A stretch of DNA of 64,000 nt. Origin: Shewanella xiamenensis (lineage in GTDB: Bacteria; Pseudomonadota; Gammaproteobacteria; Enterobacterales; Shewanellaceae). The notes below the pieces were generated by a model that was given only the letters and a program-made list of their open reading frames with translations, was not told the DNA's origin and did no database searches. The first letter of the stretch is position 1, and each line of letters begins with the position of its first letter. Both the position numbers and the translations under genes were made by a program. The DNA lies in assembly GCF_014647135.1 (NCBI RefSeq), contig NZ_BMOP01000010.1:81178-145177 (forward strand), written 5' to 3'. Of the stretch, positions 10,601 through 18,528 are shown one piece after another.

Positions 10601-13600
10601 ACCGCCGCGCTTGCGGCTACTACACTTTGTGTCGCATGGCTAACAGTGGCCGCAGCTGTTACGGCTGTTGATACTAGAGGAATTGCTTGGCTAAAGAGCG
10701 TCACAATTTCCCCAAGGGTGCGACACTCGGCGAGATCTTCAGGGCAGAGTTCTGGCAGGTTCGGTAATTCATCTTGTACTGTGCCTAGAATTTCTACGCG
10801 CTTGATAGAATCGATCCCAAGGTCGGCTTCCATATCCATGCCAAGTTCCAGCATTTCCACGGGATAGCCCGTCTTGTCAGCTACCACCGCCATCATAGTG
10901 CGCTCAATTTTATCATTTGAAACCGCCGCACTTGCAGCGACTGCACTTTGTGTCGCATGGCTAACTGCGGCCGCAGCTGTTACGGCTGTTGATACTACAG
11001 GAATTGCTTGGCTAAAGAGCGCCACGATTTCCCCTAGGGTGCGGCATTCAGCGAGATCTTCTGGGCTGAGTTCTGGCAGGTTTGGCAGTTGGTCTTGTAC
11101 TGTGCCTAGAATTTCCACCCGCTTAATAGAATCGATCCCAAGGTCGGCTTCCATATCCATGCCAAGTTCCAGCATTTCAACGGGATAGCCAGTCTTGTCG
11201 GCCACGACCGCCATCATAGTGCGTTCAATTTCATCATTAGAAACCGCCGCGCTGGTGGCTACTGCACTTGCGAGTACTGCATTTGGTGTCGCATGGCTAA
11301 CTGTGGCAGAAGCGGGTACAGGAGCCGCTTGGCTAAATAGCGCAACGATTTCCCCTAGGGTGCGACACTCGGCGAGATCTTCTGGGCTCAGTTCTGGCAG
11401 GTTGGGCAATTCGTCCTGCACTGTGCCTAAAATTTCCACGCGCTTAATAGAGTCGATACCAAGATCGGCTTCCATATCCATGCTCAGTTCCAGCATTTCC
11501 ACGGGATAGCCAGTCTTGTCGGCCACCACCGCCATCATAGTGCGCTCAATTTCATCGCTAGAAACCGCCGCACTTGCTGCTACTGCACTTTGTGTCGCAT
11601 GGCTGACTGTGGCCGCAGCGGGTACAGGAGTCGCTTGGCTAAATAGCGCCACAATTTCCCCTAGGGTGCGGCACTCGGCGAGATCTTCTGGACTCAATTC
11701 TGGCAGGTTGGGTAACTCGTCTTGTACCGTGCCTAAAATTTCCACGCGCTTGATAGAATCGATACCAAGGTCGGCTTCCATATCCATGCTAAGTTCCAGC
11801 ATTTCAACCGGATAGCCTGTTTTATCGGCGACCACAGAGAGCATAGCGTGCTCGATTTGCTGCACGACTGACTTATAGGGAAGCGCGCGAGTTGCTGTCG
11901 CCACAGTTTGCACTTGTGGTTGCTGAACTTTGGGCTCACTCACAGGCGCAACAGTCGCTTTTGGCTCTGCGGCTAACGCTTGAACCACGGGCGACAGTGC
12001 TGGAACGACAGGTTTTGCCGCTGTAACTGCCACTGGTGCAACCGCTACTGGTGCCGCTTGAATGGGGGCTTGAACCTGAGGCGCAGGCATTTGGCCGAGT
12101 AGGGCTAATGCCGCTTGGCTGCTGCTGGTCTGCAATTGCATAAATTCAGCATGGCTCTTTAGGGTTTGTGCCTGATGCTGGTGGAAAAGCTCCATCGAGC
12201 GTTGCAGGCTCTCCGGAATAGCGATGCCAAGGCTTGCCATTTTGGCTTGCTCTGCCATCAGGGCACTGACGGTATCGCCGTACTGCTGCGGTATCGCTAA
12301 AAATTGTTGATGTAATTGCGCGGCCTGGGTTTGGGCGGCAAAAAAGGCGCTCAAGGCATCTTGATTCGCCTGTCCAGAGGTAAAGCTGGTTGGCTGTGCA
12401 GGCGTTTGCTGTTGAATAGTATTGCTATTTTGTGCCACTGGTTTTTCCACTTCGACAACCTTTTCTAGAATTTTTTCGACAATCACTGGTTTTTCAACGA
12501 CTTTTTCAACCACTTTCTCAACGAGGCGATCCACATACTGCACTTGGCTGGTAATTTTGCCCGATTGCAGCGAGTCGACCATTTTGTTGCGGGTCGCTGG
12601 GCTGATGTAGTTGGTCGCGTTGAGCTTGATATTCACGGCTGAAGGCGTTGCTGGCGCAATCAATTCGGCTTGATAAGGGTCAATCTCACCCAGTTTTACC
12701 CCCGCAACCGCCAGTTGCACCGCAGCGCTGCGCAGTTGGCTATCGGAGTCGGCTTTAGGATTCGGGTTAATGCTGATAAGACAAAGCTCGTTTAACTGCG
12801 CGGCGAGAGTATTTTCTGTCAACTTCTGCAGAATGTTTTTTGGGCCGAACTCGACAAACACCCGTGCGCCAGCGGCATACATGGCTTCTAGCTGCTCGCT
12901 AAAGTGCACCGATTGCAGCATATGATCTTTAAAGGCCGCTTTGATGGCGTTGGCATCGGTAGGGTGTAGTTGACCAGTGCCATTGGCATACAGGGCAATC
13001 TTTGGCGTGTTGAACTGAGCCTTATCAATGGCTTCGCTAAAGGGCTTTTGCGCATGGGCAACCAATGGCGTGTGGAAGGCGCCAGAAACGGGCAGGGCTA
13101 TCGCCTTAAAGCCTAACTTGCCAATGGCCTTAGCGGCCTGTTGTGTCGCTGTGGTAGCTCCTGCAATTACCAACTGAGTGGGGGAGTTGTAGTTGGCAAT
13201 CTTGACGTCGTCAAACTGCGCAAGGCAATCGTTGATAGTTTCAATATCCTGTTTTTGCTTAAGAATAACGGCATACATGATGCCAGCATCACGACTGGAG
13301 TCGGCATCCTGAGGTGACTGCGCCATTGCCTGTCCACGTTCAAAGGCAAGCTTGATGTAGTCATCCATGGAAATCACTCCTGCGGCGCAGAGGGCCGAAA
13401 GCTCACCAAAGCTATGACCTGCGAGCATATCTGGGGCGAAACCCGCCTGAGTCAACAGGGTGTACTGCGCCATAGAGATCGCGCCGATGGCGCTTTGGGC
13501 ATAAAGGGTATTGGTTAATGCACTTTCCTGCGCTTTTCTGGATTCGTCATCGAAGGCGGGGATCGGGTACAGCACGCTTGAAAGCGAAGCCTCACCACGG

Positions 13601-15519
13601 TCGCTAAACACTTTATCGCTGGCGTGGATATGGCGACGAAGCTCGGGGAAGTTGTTGGCAATTTCCAGTCCCATATTCAGGTACTGCGAGCCTTGGCCGG
13701 CAAATAAGGCCGCAACCTTGTGGTTATCCTTGACCAGCGCTTGGGCGCGGAAACTTATCCCTGAGGGTAACAGCCAGCTCTCGGCGCTATTGGATTCTAG
13801 CTGCGCTATCGCTTGGGTTAACAGAGTCTGTAACTGGGCATAGTCCTTGGCGATAAAGCCAAGACGGGCCGATTGCGGGGGGAGTTCACGCAGGGCGTAG
13901 GCTTTTGCAAAGGCAACAAAGTGCGCATCAGAAAGCTCTGCCTTAGCCGCGGTTGCTTGTTGCAGCGCGGACTTTAACTCGCTCAGCAGCGCGGTTTTGT
14001 CGGCAGCGGCAAATAGCCAGCTTTGTGCCACGCTGCGTTGGCGATAGGCCTCATCGCGCGCGTGTTCCGGGTGATATTCTTCGAGCACTAAATGGAAGTT
14101 AGTGCCCCCAAAACCGAAGGAGCTGATCCCTGCGCGGCGCGGCGTATCGTCACTGCGTTGGATCCAAGGGCGCGCCTCGGTATTAAGATAAAAGGGCGAG
14201 TGGGTAATGTTTAATTTTGGGTTAGGCTGACTAACGTTAATCGTTGGCGGCAAGACTTTATGGTGCAGCGCCAATGCGGCTTTAATCACACCCGCCGTGC
14301 CCGCGGTGGACTTAGTATGACCCACCTGAGATTTAACTGAGCCTAAAGCGATATGCTGTAACTGCTCATTATCCTTAGAGAATACTGAGGTTAAGCCATT
14401 GAATTCGGCCACATCGCCTGCGGCTGTGCCTGTGCCGTGGGCCTCAATCAAGCCTACAGTGTGCGGCGCAAAGCCTGCGTCATCATAGGCGCGTTCTAAT
14501 GCCTTGGCTTGGCCTTCGGGACGCGGCGCATAAATGCTCTTAAATTTACCGTCCGATGATGCGCCTACGCCTTTGATTACCGCATAGATACGGTCGCCAT
14601 CGCGCTCGGCATCGTCGAGGCGTTTTAAGGCGACCATGCCGATCCCTTCGCCAATCATCATGCCCTTGGAGTCGATATCGAAGGGTTGAATCTGTTCGTT
14701 GGTGGTAAAGGCTGGCGTCTTTGAGAAACTCATATACATGTAGGGCGAGTTGTCGGTACAGACACCGCCGGTAATCATCATGTCGCTGCGACCTTCGGTC
14801 AGTTCGGTCAGCGCCATACGCATGGCGGCAAGCGAACCAGCGCAGGCGGCATCGACGACGCAGTTCATTCCACCTAAATCGAAACGGTTGGCGATGCGTC
14901 CGGCAATCACGTTACCAAGGGAGCCGGGAAAAGAGTTTTCTTCCCAGTGGACATATTGATCTTGGAATTTTTTGATCAGCAGCTCGCTATCTTCATCGCT
15001 CAGGCCACTGCTTTTAAATACTTTTTTCAGCACTGGGTATTGCAGGCGCGCATTGAGGCTATGGCTTAGTTTTTGACCGCCGCCAATCCCGAGTGTGATG
15101 CCGATGCGGTCACGGTCGTAATCGTCTGGCAGATTGGCATCCTGTAGGACTTCCTTGGCTACGACCAGTGAGAGTAATTGTGAGCTGTCGGTGAGTTCCA
15201 AAATATTGGGCGGCAGACCAAACTCCATCGGATTGAAGTCGACCTCAGGCATAAATCCACCGCGTTTGCAGTAGCTCTTATCGGCCTTGGACTTATCCGC
15301 ATCGTAATAGTCATCAATCGACCAGTGGGATTTGGGCACGTCGGTGATAGCATCAATCTTGTCGCAAATTAAATCCCAAAATTTATTCAAATAGCGGGAG
15401 TTCGCAAAGATACTCGCCATGCCAACGATGGCGATTGGCATATCTTTTAAGCGTTTATTCAGTCTCTTATCGGCTTTTTCATCGGTTGATAATTGAGGCT
15501 GTGATGGGGTATGGCTCAT
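7627..15519 (-). CDS. pfaA: Polyunsaturated fatty acid synthase subunit PfaA (KS-AT-ACPx5-KR-DH)
   Basis: This 2630-residue megasynthase subunit carries out chain extension and ketoreduction in PUFA biosynthesis. Visible order: ketosynthase with Cys226 in DAACAGS; acyltransferase with Ser703 in GHSFGE; an acidic/proline/alanine linker with a VEKVVEK-type heptad stretch around 1010-1040; five ACPs whose phosphopantetheine serines (LGIDSIKR) are at about 1255, 1357, 1464, 1571 and 1678; a Rossmann ketoreductase from about 2010 (VTGGAKG) with the YAMSN active-site segment near 2205. A C-terminal region near 2330 carries HCINGHAVLP, which fits the HxxxGxxxxP motif of polyketide dehydratases. The ATG at 15519 overlaps the pfaR TGA, and the gene end overlaps pfaB. 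Holo-ACP formation depends on PfaE, encoded divergently nearby. Confidence 0.96.
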   Translation of the reverse strand: MSHTPSQPQLSTDEKADKRLNKRLKDMPIAIVGMASIFANSRYLNKFWDLICDKIDAITDVPKSHWSIDDYYDADKSKADKSYCKRGGFMPEVDFNPMEFGLPPNILELTDSSQLLSLVVAKEVLQDANLPDDYDRDRIGITLGIGGGQKLSHSLNARLQYPVLKKVFKSSGLSDEDSELLIKKFQDQYVHWEENSFPGSLGNVIAGRIANRFDLGGMNCVVDAACAGSLAAMRMALTELTEGRSDMMITGGVCTDNSPYMYMSFSKTPAFTTNEQIQPFDIDSKGMMIGEGIGMVALKRLDDAERDGDRIYAVIKGVGASSDGKFKSIYAPRPEGQAKALERAYDDAGFAPHTVGLIEAHGTGTAAGDVAEFNGLTSVFSKDNEQLQHIALGSVKSQVGHTKSTAGTAGVIKAALALHHKVLPPTINVSQPNPKLNITHSPFYLNTEARPWIQRSDDTPRRAGISSFGFGGTNFHLVLEEYHPEHARDEAYRQRSVAQSWLFAAADKTALLSELKSALQQATAAKAELSDAHFVAFAKAYALRELPPQSARLGFIAKDYAQLQTLLTQAIAQLESNSAESWLLPSGISFRAQALVKDNHKVAALFAGQGSQYLNMGLEIANNFPELRRHIHASDKVFSDRGEASLSSVLYPIPAFDDESRKAQESALTNTLYAQSAIGAISMAQYTLLTQAGFAPDMLAGHSFGELSALCAAGVISMDDYIKLAFERGQAMAQSPQDADSSRDAGIMYAVILKQKQDIETINDCLAQFDDVKIANYNSPTQLVIAGATTATQQAAKAIGKLGFKAIALPVSGAFHTPLVAHAQKPFSEAIDKAQFNTPKIALYANGTGQLHPTDANAIKAAFKDHMLQSVHFSEQLEAMYAAGARVFVEFGPKNILQKLTENTLAAQLNELCLISINPNPKADSDSQLRSAAVQLAVAGVKLGEIDPYQAELIAPATPSAVNIKLNATNYISPATRNKMVDSLQSGKITSQVQYVDRLVEKVVEKVVEKPVIVEKILEKVVEVEKPVAQNSNTIQQQTPAQPTSFTSGQANQDALSAFFAAQTQAAQLHQQFLAIPQQYGDTVSALMAEQAKMASLGIAIPESLQRSMELFHQHQAQTLKSHAEFMQLQTSSSQAALALLGQMPAPQVQAPIQAAPVAVAPVAVTAAKPVVPALSPVVQALAAEPKATVAPVSEPKVQQPQVQTVATATRALPYKSVVQQIEHAMLSVVADKTGYPVEMLELSMDMEADLGIDSIKRVEILGTVQDELPNLPELSPEDLAECRTLGEIVALFSQATPVPAAATVSHATQSAVAASAAVSSDEIERTMMAVVADKTGYPVEMLELSMDMEADLGIDSIKRVEILGTVQDELPNLPELSPEDLAECRTLGEIVALFSQAAPVPASATVSHATPNAVLASAVATSAAVSNDEIERTMMAVVADKTGYPVEMLELGMDMEADLGIDSIKRVEILGTVQDQLPNLPELSPEDLAECRTLGEIVALFSQAIPVVSTAVTAAAAVSHATQSAVAASAAVSNDKIERTMMAVVADKTGYPVEMLELGMDMEADLGIDSIKRVEILGTVQDELPNLPELCPEDLAECRTLGEIVTLFSQAIPLVSTAVTAAATVSHATQSVVAASAAVSNDAIERTMMAVVADKTGYPVEMLELSMDMEADLGIDSIKRVEILGTVQDQLPNLPELSPEDLAECRTLGEIVALYAGSQASSDALQQNHAAPIQEIQEATAETVEETIDLPPHSEVMLKKLPAAAELARIIATSDVQLTANSYVVIGDDGHNAGVIAEKLHAQGVKVAVVRSPKTVVTSASPLDSHIANFTLKAIDDESICEVINQIEELGQIAGFIHLQPQHKSVADKGAGLVLADEAKASVEQAFLFAKHLQPLLTERDYCRFVTVSRIDGGFGYIGMDESAGALISQSELNQAALFGLTKTLNHEWPGVVCRALDIAPNLDAKTVANAVVQEYYLQDAPVEVGIDSELERTTLVAGNAVFRRRGPSLSSADKILVTGGAKGVTFECALSLAKRCKAHFILAGRSAHQGIPAWAQGKNSNELKAAAIAHLQSLGDKPTPKQVDALVWPVQSSLEISHALQAFEAVGASAEYLSLDVNNPAAIASTIAPISALSPITGIIHGAGVLADKHIQDKTLSELERVYGTKVTGLNNLLSALDLSQLTLVALFSSAAGFYGNTGQSDYAMSNDILNKAALQLAQQLPQAKVMSFDWGPWDGGMVNPALKKMFIDRGVYVIPLKAGAELFASQLLSDTGAQLLVGTDMQGNTANAVEAASAKKPEADLTTALDPQPMAQKVPQSIRVMRSLDPKRMSFIEDHCINGHAVLPTVCAIDWMREAAKAHLGKAVSVSDYRLLKGIIFDEALLARNAPIELELMLTPLADATQQSTEALAALISFEGRPQYQAVLVAQTDDMPDAQRFEVGELHSLMQEMAQQPAIASRESLYSDGTLFHGPRLQGISEVLAFDDQQLIAKVALPAVALDDCGEFAPKLEDKGTQPFAEDLLLQAMLVWARLKYQAASLPSAIGEFVSYSPLGFGEKAVLVLDVLKHSSRTLEANIALYHQDGRLSCEMKRAKVTVSKTLNQAFLANKPQQQTHVLAAAQSTAEVSVK
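10365..11870 (-). repeat. Five tandem ACP-coding repeats inside pfaA
   Basis: Five near-identical ACP modules are encoded head to tail. Repeat spacing measured at the same codon is 306 bp for the first step and 321 bp for each of the next three. The core from DKTGYPVEML to GEIVALF is almost invariant. The Ala/Val/Pro-rich linkers vary in sequence and account for the length difference. ACP number varies among PUFA synthases and is known to affect product yield. Confidence 0.95.
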
Positions 15520-16427
15520 AAAGAGTCTCCACTGGCAAAGCGGGTGGCTGTTGCCTTATTAAGGGATTTAGCGAGGGCTTTTGGGGTTTGCACGCCAGGA
15601 AAGCGGGCTAAAAATGTGTGGTAGTTGCGCACCAGCAATTTACGCAGATGAAACGGCCCATCCTTCAGCACATAGGCGATGTAGCGATTGGCCGCTTGGG
15701 TGTTACTGTCTTGATAAATATCGATATAAATCCAATCTGTCTTGCTATCTATACCAAGGAGCACTGATTTAGGCTCGGCTTCGGTTAATTGCGGTGGCAG
15801 CGTTAATGACACCACTTGCACTACGGTGTCGCCATCTGTGCTTGGCAGAGCGAGTGCTTTTGCTAAGGTTTCGGAGTTAACCGTATAGGTTTGTACGTCG
15901 CTGCCTTGGGTAATCGGTAATTGATTAAAATACTGTTTAGGAACGAGTTCTTGATCAAACTCATCGAGGCGCGATACCCCGTAACGCTTAAGGCAGCGGG
16001 CTAACCCCGAGCGGGACACATTGGGATTAATAAAGGTTTGCGTCGCTTTAAGTAGCCTATCGAGCGGCAGTTTTAGCTGATACCTCAGTCCCACTACCAC
16101 ATATTCTTCAATTGGGGTGAGGGTGGTATTGAGGTGATGCGGGGTATTCGGGCTATCGTTAATCGATTCGCGCTTACGCCATTTACGCACTGTGGCTTCG
16201 GTAATATTTAAAATTTTGGCAAGCTGACTGACACTCAATTCAGATTGCTGAATAAAGTGGCGCATTTCCGGCGTGGTGGTGGCATTACGGTGCCTTGCCG
16301 CGTTATGGCGAGACTTTTTATCTGTGCTCAATTTCTTTATACGAGCATTATCAGAAACTTGAGTGTCGACTTTTGGAAAACTCATACTTGTTAGTGCGGT
16401 CCCATCATTATTATTTTCACCCCACAT
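15516..16427 (-). CDS. pfaR: PfaR, putative transcriptional regulator of the pfa genes
   Basis: This 303-residue protein sits directly upstream of pfaA with an ATGA overlap, the position of PfaR, a proposed regulator of EPA synthesis. Residues about 55-85 form a clear helix-turn-helix (SVSQLAKILNITEATVRKW). A second HTH-like segment lies around 110-145 (NVSRSGLARCLKRYGV). The C-terminal part (LLGIDSKTDWIYIDIY) resembles the integrase-core fold of IS481-type transposases, but the usual second catalytic-Asp segment reads VRNYHTF, so it is probably not an active transposase. The start is uncertain: an in-frame ATG at 16385 is possible, and neither start has a good ribosome site. It could control the downstream pfa genes and the divergent pfaE from the shared 16.4-16.75 kb spacer. 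Confidence 0.85.
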   Translation of the reverse strand: MWGENNNDGTALTSMSFPKVDTQVSDNARIKKLSTDKKSRHNAARHRNATTTPEMRHFIQQSELSVSQLAKILNITEATVRKWRKRESINDSPNTPHHLNTTLTPIEEYVVVGLRYQLKLPLDRLLKATQTFINPNVSRSGLARCLKRYGVSRLDEFDQELVPKQYFNQLPITQGSDVQTYTVNSETLAKALALPSTDGDTVVQVVSLTLPPQLTEAEPKSVLLGIDSKTDWIYIDIYQDSNTQAANRYIAYVLKDGPFHLRKLLVRNYHTFLARFPGVQTPKALAKSLNKATATRFASGDSL

Positions 16428-16754
16428 AATCTATCGGGACTGCATGATATTGCTATTTAAACTGAGTCAACACTCATGCTTAAAAGAGGCTTAAAACCCG
16501 TGTTTTTGGGTGTTTTACAGTACACAGTGGTGATGCAGATTACCCTAGGTTTTTGCTCGATACAATCATATGGGACTTGAAATGGTTTTTTAATGATCAA
16601 ATTGTTTTCGAACAAAGCAGCTAAATGCAATTTCATCAAAAATAGTTTTTAAAATTCAGTTGGTTATTGGTAAGGTTCAGATATTGTTCGTCAGCCGAGC
16701 AGAACTGAGTAGAATAGGGCTGCCGTTAAACTCAGGTGTTGTTGGGATAAATTA
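16428..16754. promoter_or_regulatory. Divergent pfaR / pfaE intergenic region
   Basis: This 327-bp spacer separates the pfaR start from the pfaE start and must hold the promoters for both directions. I see a TAGAAT hexamer at about 16711-16716, suitably placed as a -10 for pfaE, but no convincing -35 partner. No credible gene lies here. Confidence 0.5.
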
Positions 16755-17753
16755 ATGAATATTGAGCTTTTTTTTATACCATTAACCGAAATGGATGCGG
16801 CTAGCACGAGTGCCTGTATGGCGCTCTTGAGTGAGGACGAGCGCGCTAAAGTGGCGCGTTACCGGGCACCCAAGGCACAAATGAATGGCTTATTGGTGCG
16901 AGCGGCGCTGCGCTGCGTCTTATCCCAAGGACTGCAATCTCGCGATGGAGCCTCACCTTACTCCTCCCAACGACTGATTGCGCCGCAGGACTGGTGTTTT
17001 GAATACGGTGAAAAGGGCAAACCCGGCCTCAGCCATGAGCAGTTTCTGTGTACTGGCATGGAGTTTAACTTAAGCCACAGTGGCGACTGGTTATTGATTG
17101 CCTTAGCGCAAGATGATGATACGGACGCAGCCGTTATAACAGCGAAGCCCCGTCTAGGCTTGGGAGTGGATATCGAGCGCTCCCGCGCCAGTACTCATAT
17201 TTACCCGATCCTTAATCATTATTTCTCCCCGATTGAAGCCGAAGGCTTATTAGCCCTTGAGGGCGAGGATGCGCAGCGGCAGCGCTTTTTTGATCTTTGG
17301 GCACTCAAGGAATCCTACATCAAGGCAACGGGTTTGGGCCTAGCGCAGTCGCTGAAATCCTTTGCCTTTGACTTAGCACCAAACAGTTTGCTGGCGGTTG
17401 ATGGTGGCGCGCTGCAAACTGTCGACTCCCCGAACTGGGTTGAACTCAAGCTACATGAGAACTTTGCTTTACCGAGCCAAGCTATGCCCTGTTCTTATCT
17501 TCAACTCCCATCGCGTATTCCACTTTATTCCAATATTAAGCTGCTGATTGAACCTGAAACTGCACTCAATGCCACAAGCTCCCATGCCCAGCATTGGCGG
17601 AGTTATTTTGGCCGACTTGATGAGGAATATCGTTTTGGGCTCAGCTTGGTTGATGGTGACAGCTTAGTGCAGGATAACAGGTTGGCGAAGGTGACTATTT
17701 CGATGCAGCTGACCAGTATCACTGCATTACTGGCGGTATGCTCCGCCATCTAG
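16755..17753 (+). CDS. pfaE: Phosphopantetheinyl transferase PfaE
   Basis: Sfp-type 4'-phosphopantetheinyl transferase, 332 residues. It transfers the phosphopantetheine arm of CoA to the serine of ACP domains, here the five ACPs of PfaA. The family signatures are visible: GLGVDIE around residue 138 (Mg-binding Asp and Glu) and WALKESYIKATG around 187-198. An upstream FNLSHSGDW segment is the third typical motif. It is transcribed divergently from pfaR-pfaABC, a common arrangement in Shewanella. The ATG at 16755 has only a weak purine stretch (GGGATAAATTA) upstream. The roughly 100 residues beyond the ACPS domain are less conserved by eye. Confidence 0.94.
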   Translation: MNIELFFIPLTEMDAASTSACMALLSEDERAKVARYRAPKAQMNGLLVRAALRCVLSQGLQSRDGASPYSSQRLIAPQDWCFEYGEKGKPGLSHEQFLCTGMEFNLSHSGDWLLIALAQDDDTDAAVITAKPRLGLGVDIERSRASTHIYPILNHYFSPIEAEGLLALEGEDAQRQRFFDLWALKESYIKATGLGLAQSLKSFAFDLAPNSLLAVDGGALQTVDSPNWVELKLHENFALPSQAMPCSYLQLPSRIPLYSNIKLLIEPETALNATSSHAQHWRSYFGRLDEEYRFGLSLVDGDSLVQDNRLAKVTISMQLTSITALLAVCSAI

Positions 17754-17921
17754 TGCGGCCTTCGCACTAAGGCTTAGATAGCCTTCGTTCTTGAATTACT
17801 GCTTTTAATTCAGTTTCTTGTCCCTTCACTGACTTTGTTATTCCTCCGTTCATATTTCATTTTGGATTAAACCTAGCTCGCTATAGTCACGCCAGAGAAC
17901 TCACTGACAAGGTTGTTAATC

Positions 17922-18464
17922 ATGAAATTCAAATGCCTTTTATCGACCACCACTTTGCTACTGCTCGGTGGCTGTGGCTACTTTGGTGGCGATGAAAAAC
18001 AGCAATTAGAGCAGGCATGGCTTGCTCAAGATCCCCAACTACAACAAGTGGTTGAGCAAATCCGCAGCCGCGGACTCGATGTGGTCGCCCAAAGTGCGGC
18101 TGCGGGCACTGTGTCGGCCTGTGTGACAGAGAAACTGACGCAAGATCCCTTAGGTAAGTTAGTGAATGTCGAAGGCGCCTTAGTGGAGTCGGCCAAGGTG
18201 ACAGAATTACTCGGCGACCTACAGAAGCTAATGGAACAAGAGGTGAGTTTTGATCAAGTGGCAAGCTTGCTGCAAAAGGGCGCCGATGCCGCGGCCTATG
18301 CGAAAAACCTTATTGAGCAGCAAGGATTAGATCAAGCAATGCAAAGCCTTAAACAAATGGCACTGGCGAGTGAGCAATTTGCTCAGCAGGATTTAGGCGC
18401 GCATTTTCAGCAGTTATTACTGGAGTGTAAAGCCACTCCTGCTGCAACGACTTCTACAAACTAA
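17922..18464 (+). CDS. Hypothetical lipoprotein
   Basis: This 180-residue protein begins with a type II signal peptide, with lipobox LGGC at residues 15-18, so it is probably anchored in the inner or outer membrane at Cys18. The mature part is rich in Gln, Leu and Ala and likely helical (repeated EQ/LQ segments), with Cys residues near 63 and 169 that could pair. I do not recognise a catalytic motif. I place the start at the ATG at 17922, 9 nt after AAGG, rather than the TTG at 17913. It appears to be a single gene ending at a strong terminator. Confidence 0.75.
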   Translation: MKFKCLLSTTTLLLLGGCGYFGGDEKQQLEQAWLAQDPQLQQVVEQIRSRGLDVVAQSAAAGTVSACVTEKLTQDPLGKLVNVEGALVESAKVTELLGDLQKLMEQEVSFDQVASLLQKGADAAAYAKNLIEQQGLDQAMQSLKQMALASEQFAQQDLGAHFQQLLLECKATPAATTSTN

Positions 18465-18497
18465 TCTTGTGTGAATTTCACATCCTCATCCTATAAA

Positions 18498-18521
18498 AAC
18501 GCCCTGAATATTCAGGGCGTT
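18498..18521. terminator. Bidirectional terminator between lipoprotein and alkyl-sulfatase genes
   Basis: A perfect 24-bp inverted repeat with a GC-rich AACGCCCTGAAT arm lies between convergent genes, with an A-run before and a short T-rich stretch after, so it can serve both strands. Confidence 0.8.
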
Positions 18522-18528
18522 GAATTAT

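Noticed and set aside
10553..11815. Four plus-strand open frames of about 100 codons repeating across the ACP region
   Set aside because: They are antisense shadows of the repeated ACP codons in pfaA; their regular spacing simply follows the ACP repeats.
17751..17769. Hairpin TAGTGCG/CGCACTA at the end of pfaE
   Set aside because: Short stem with no following T-run; not convincing as a terminator.
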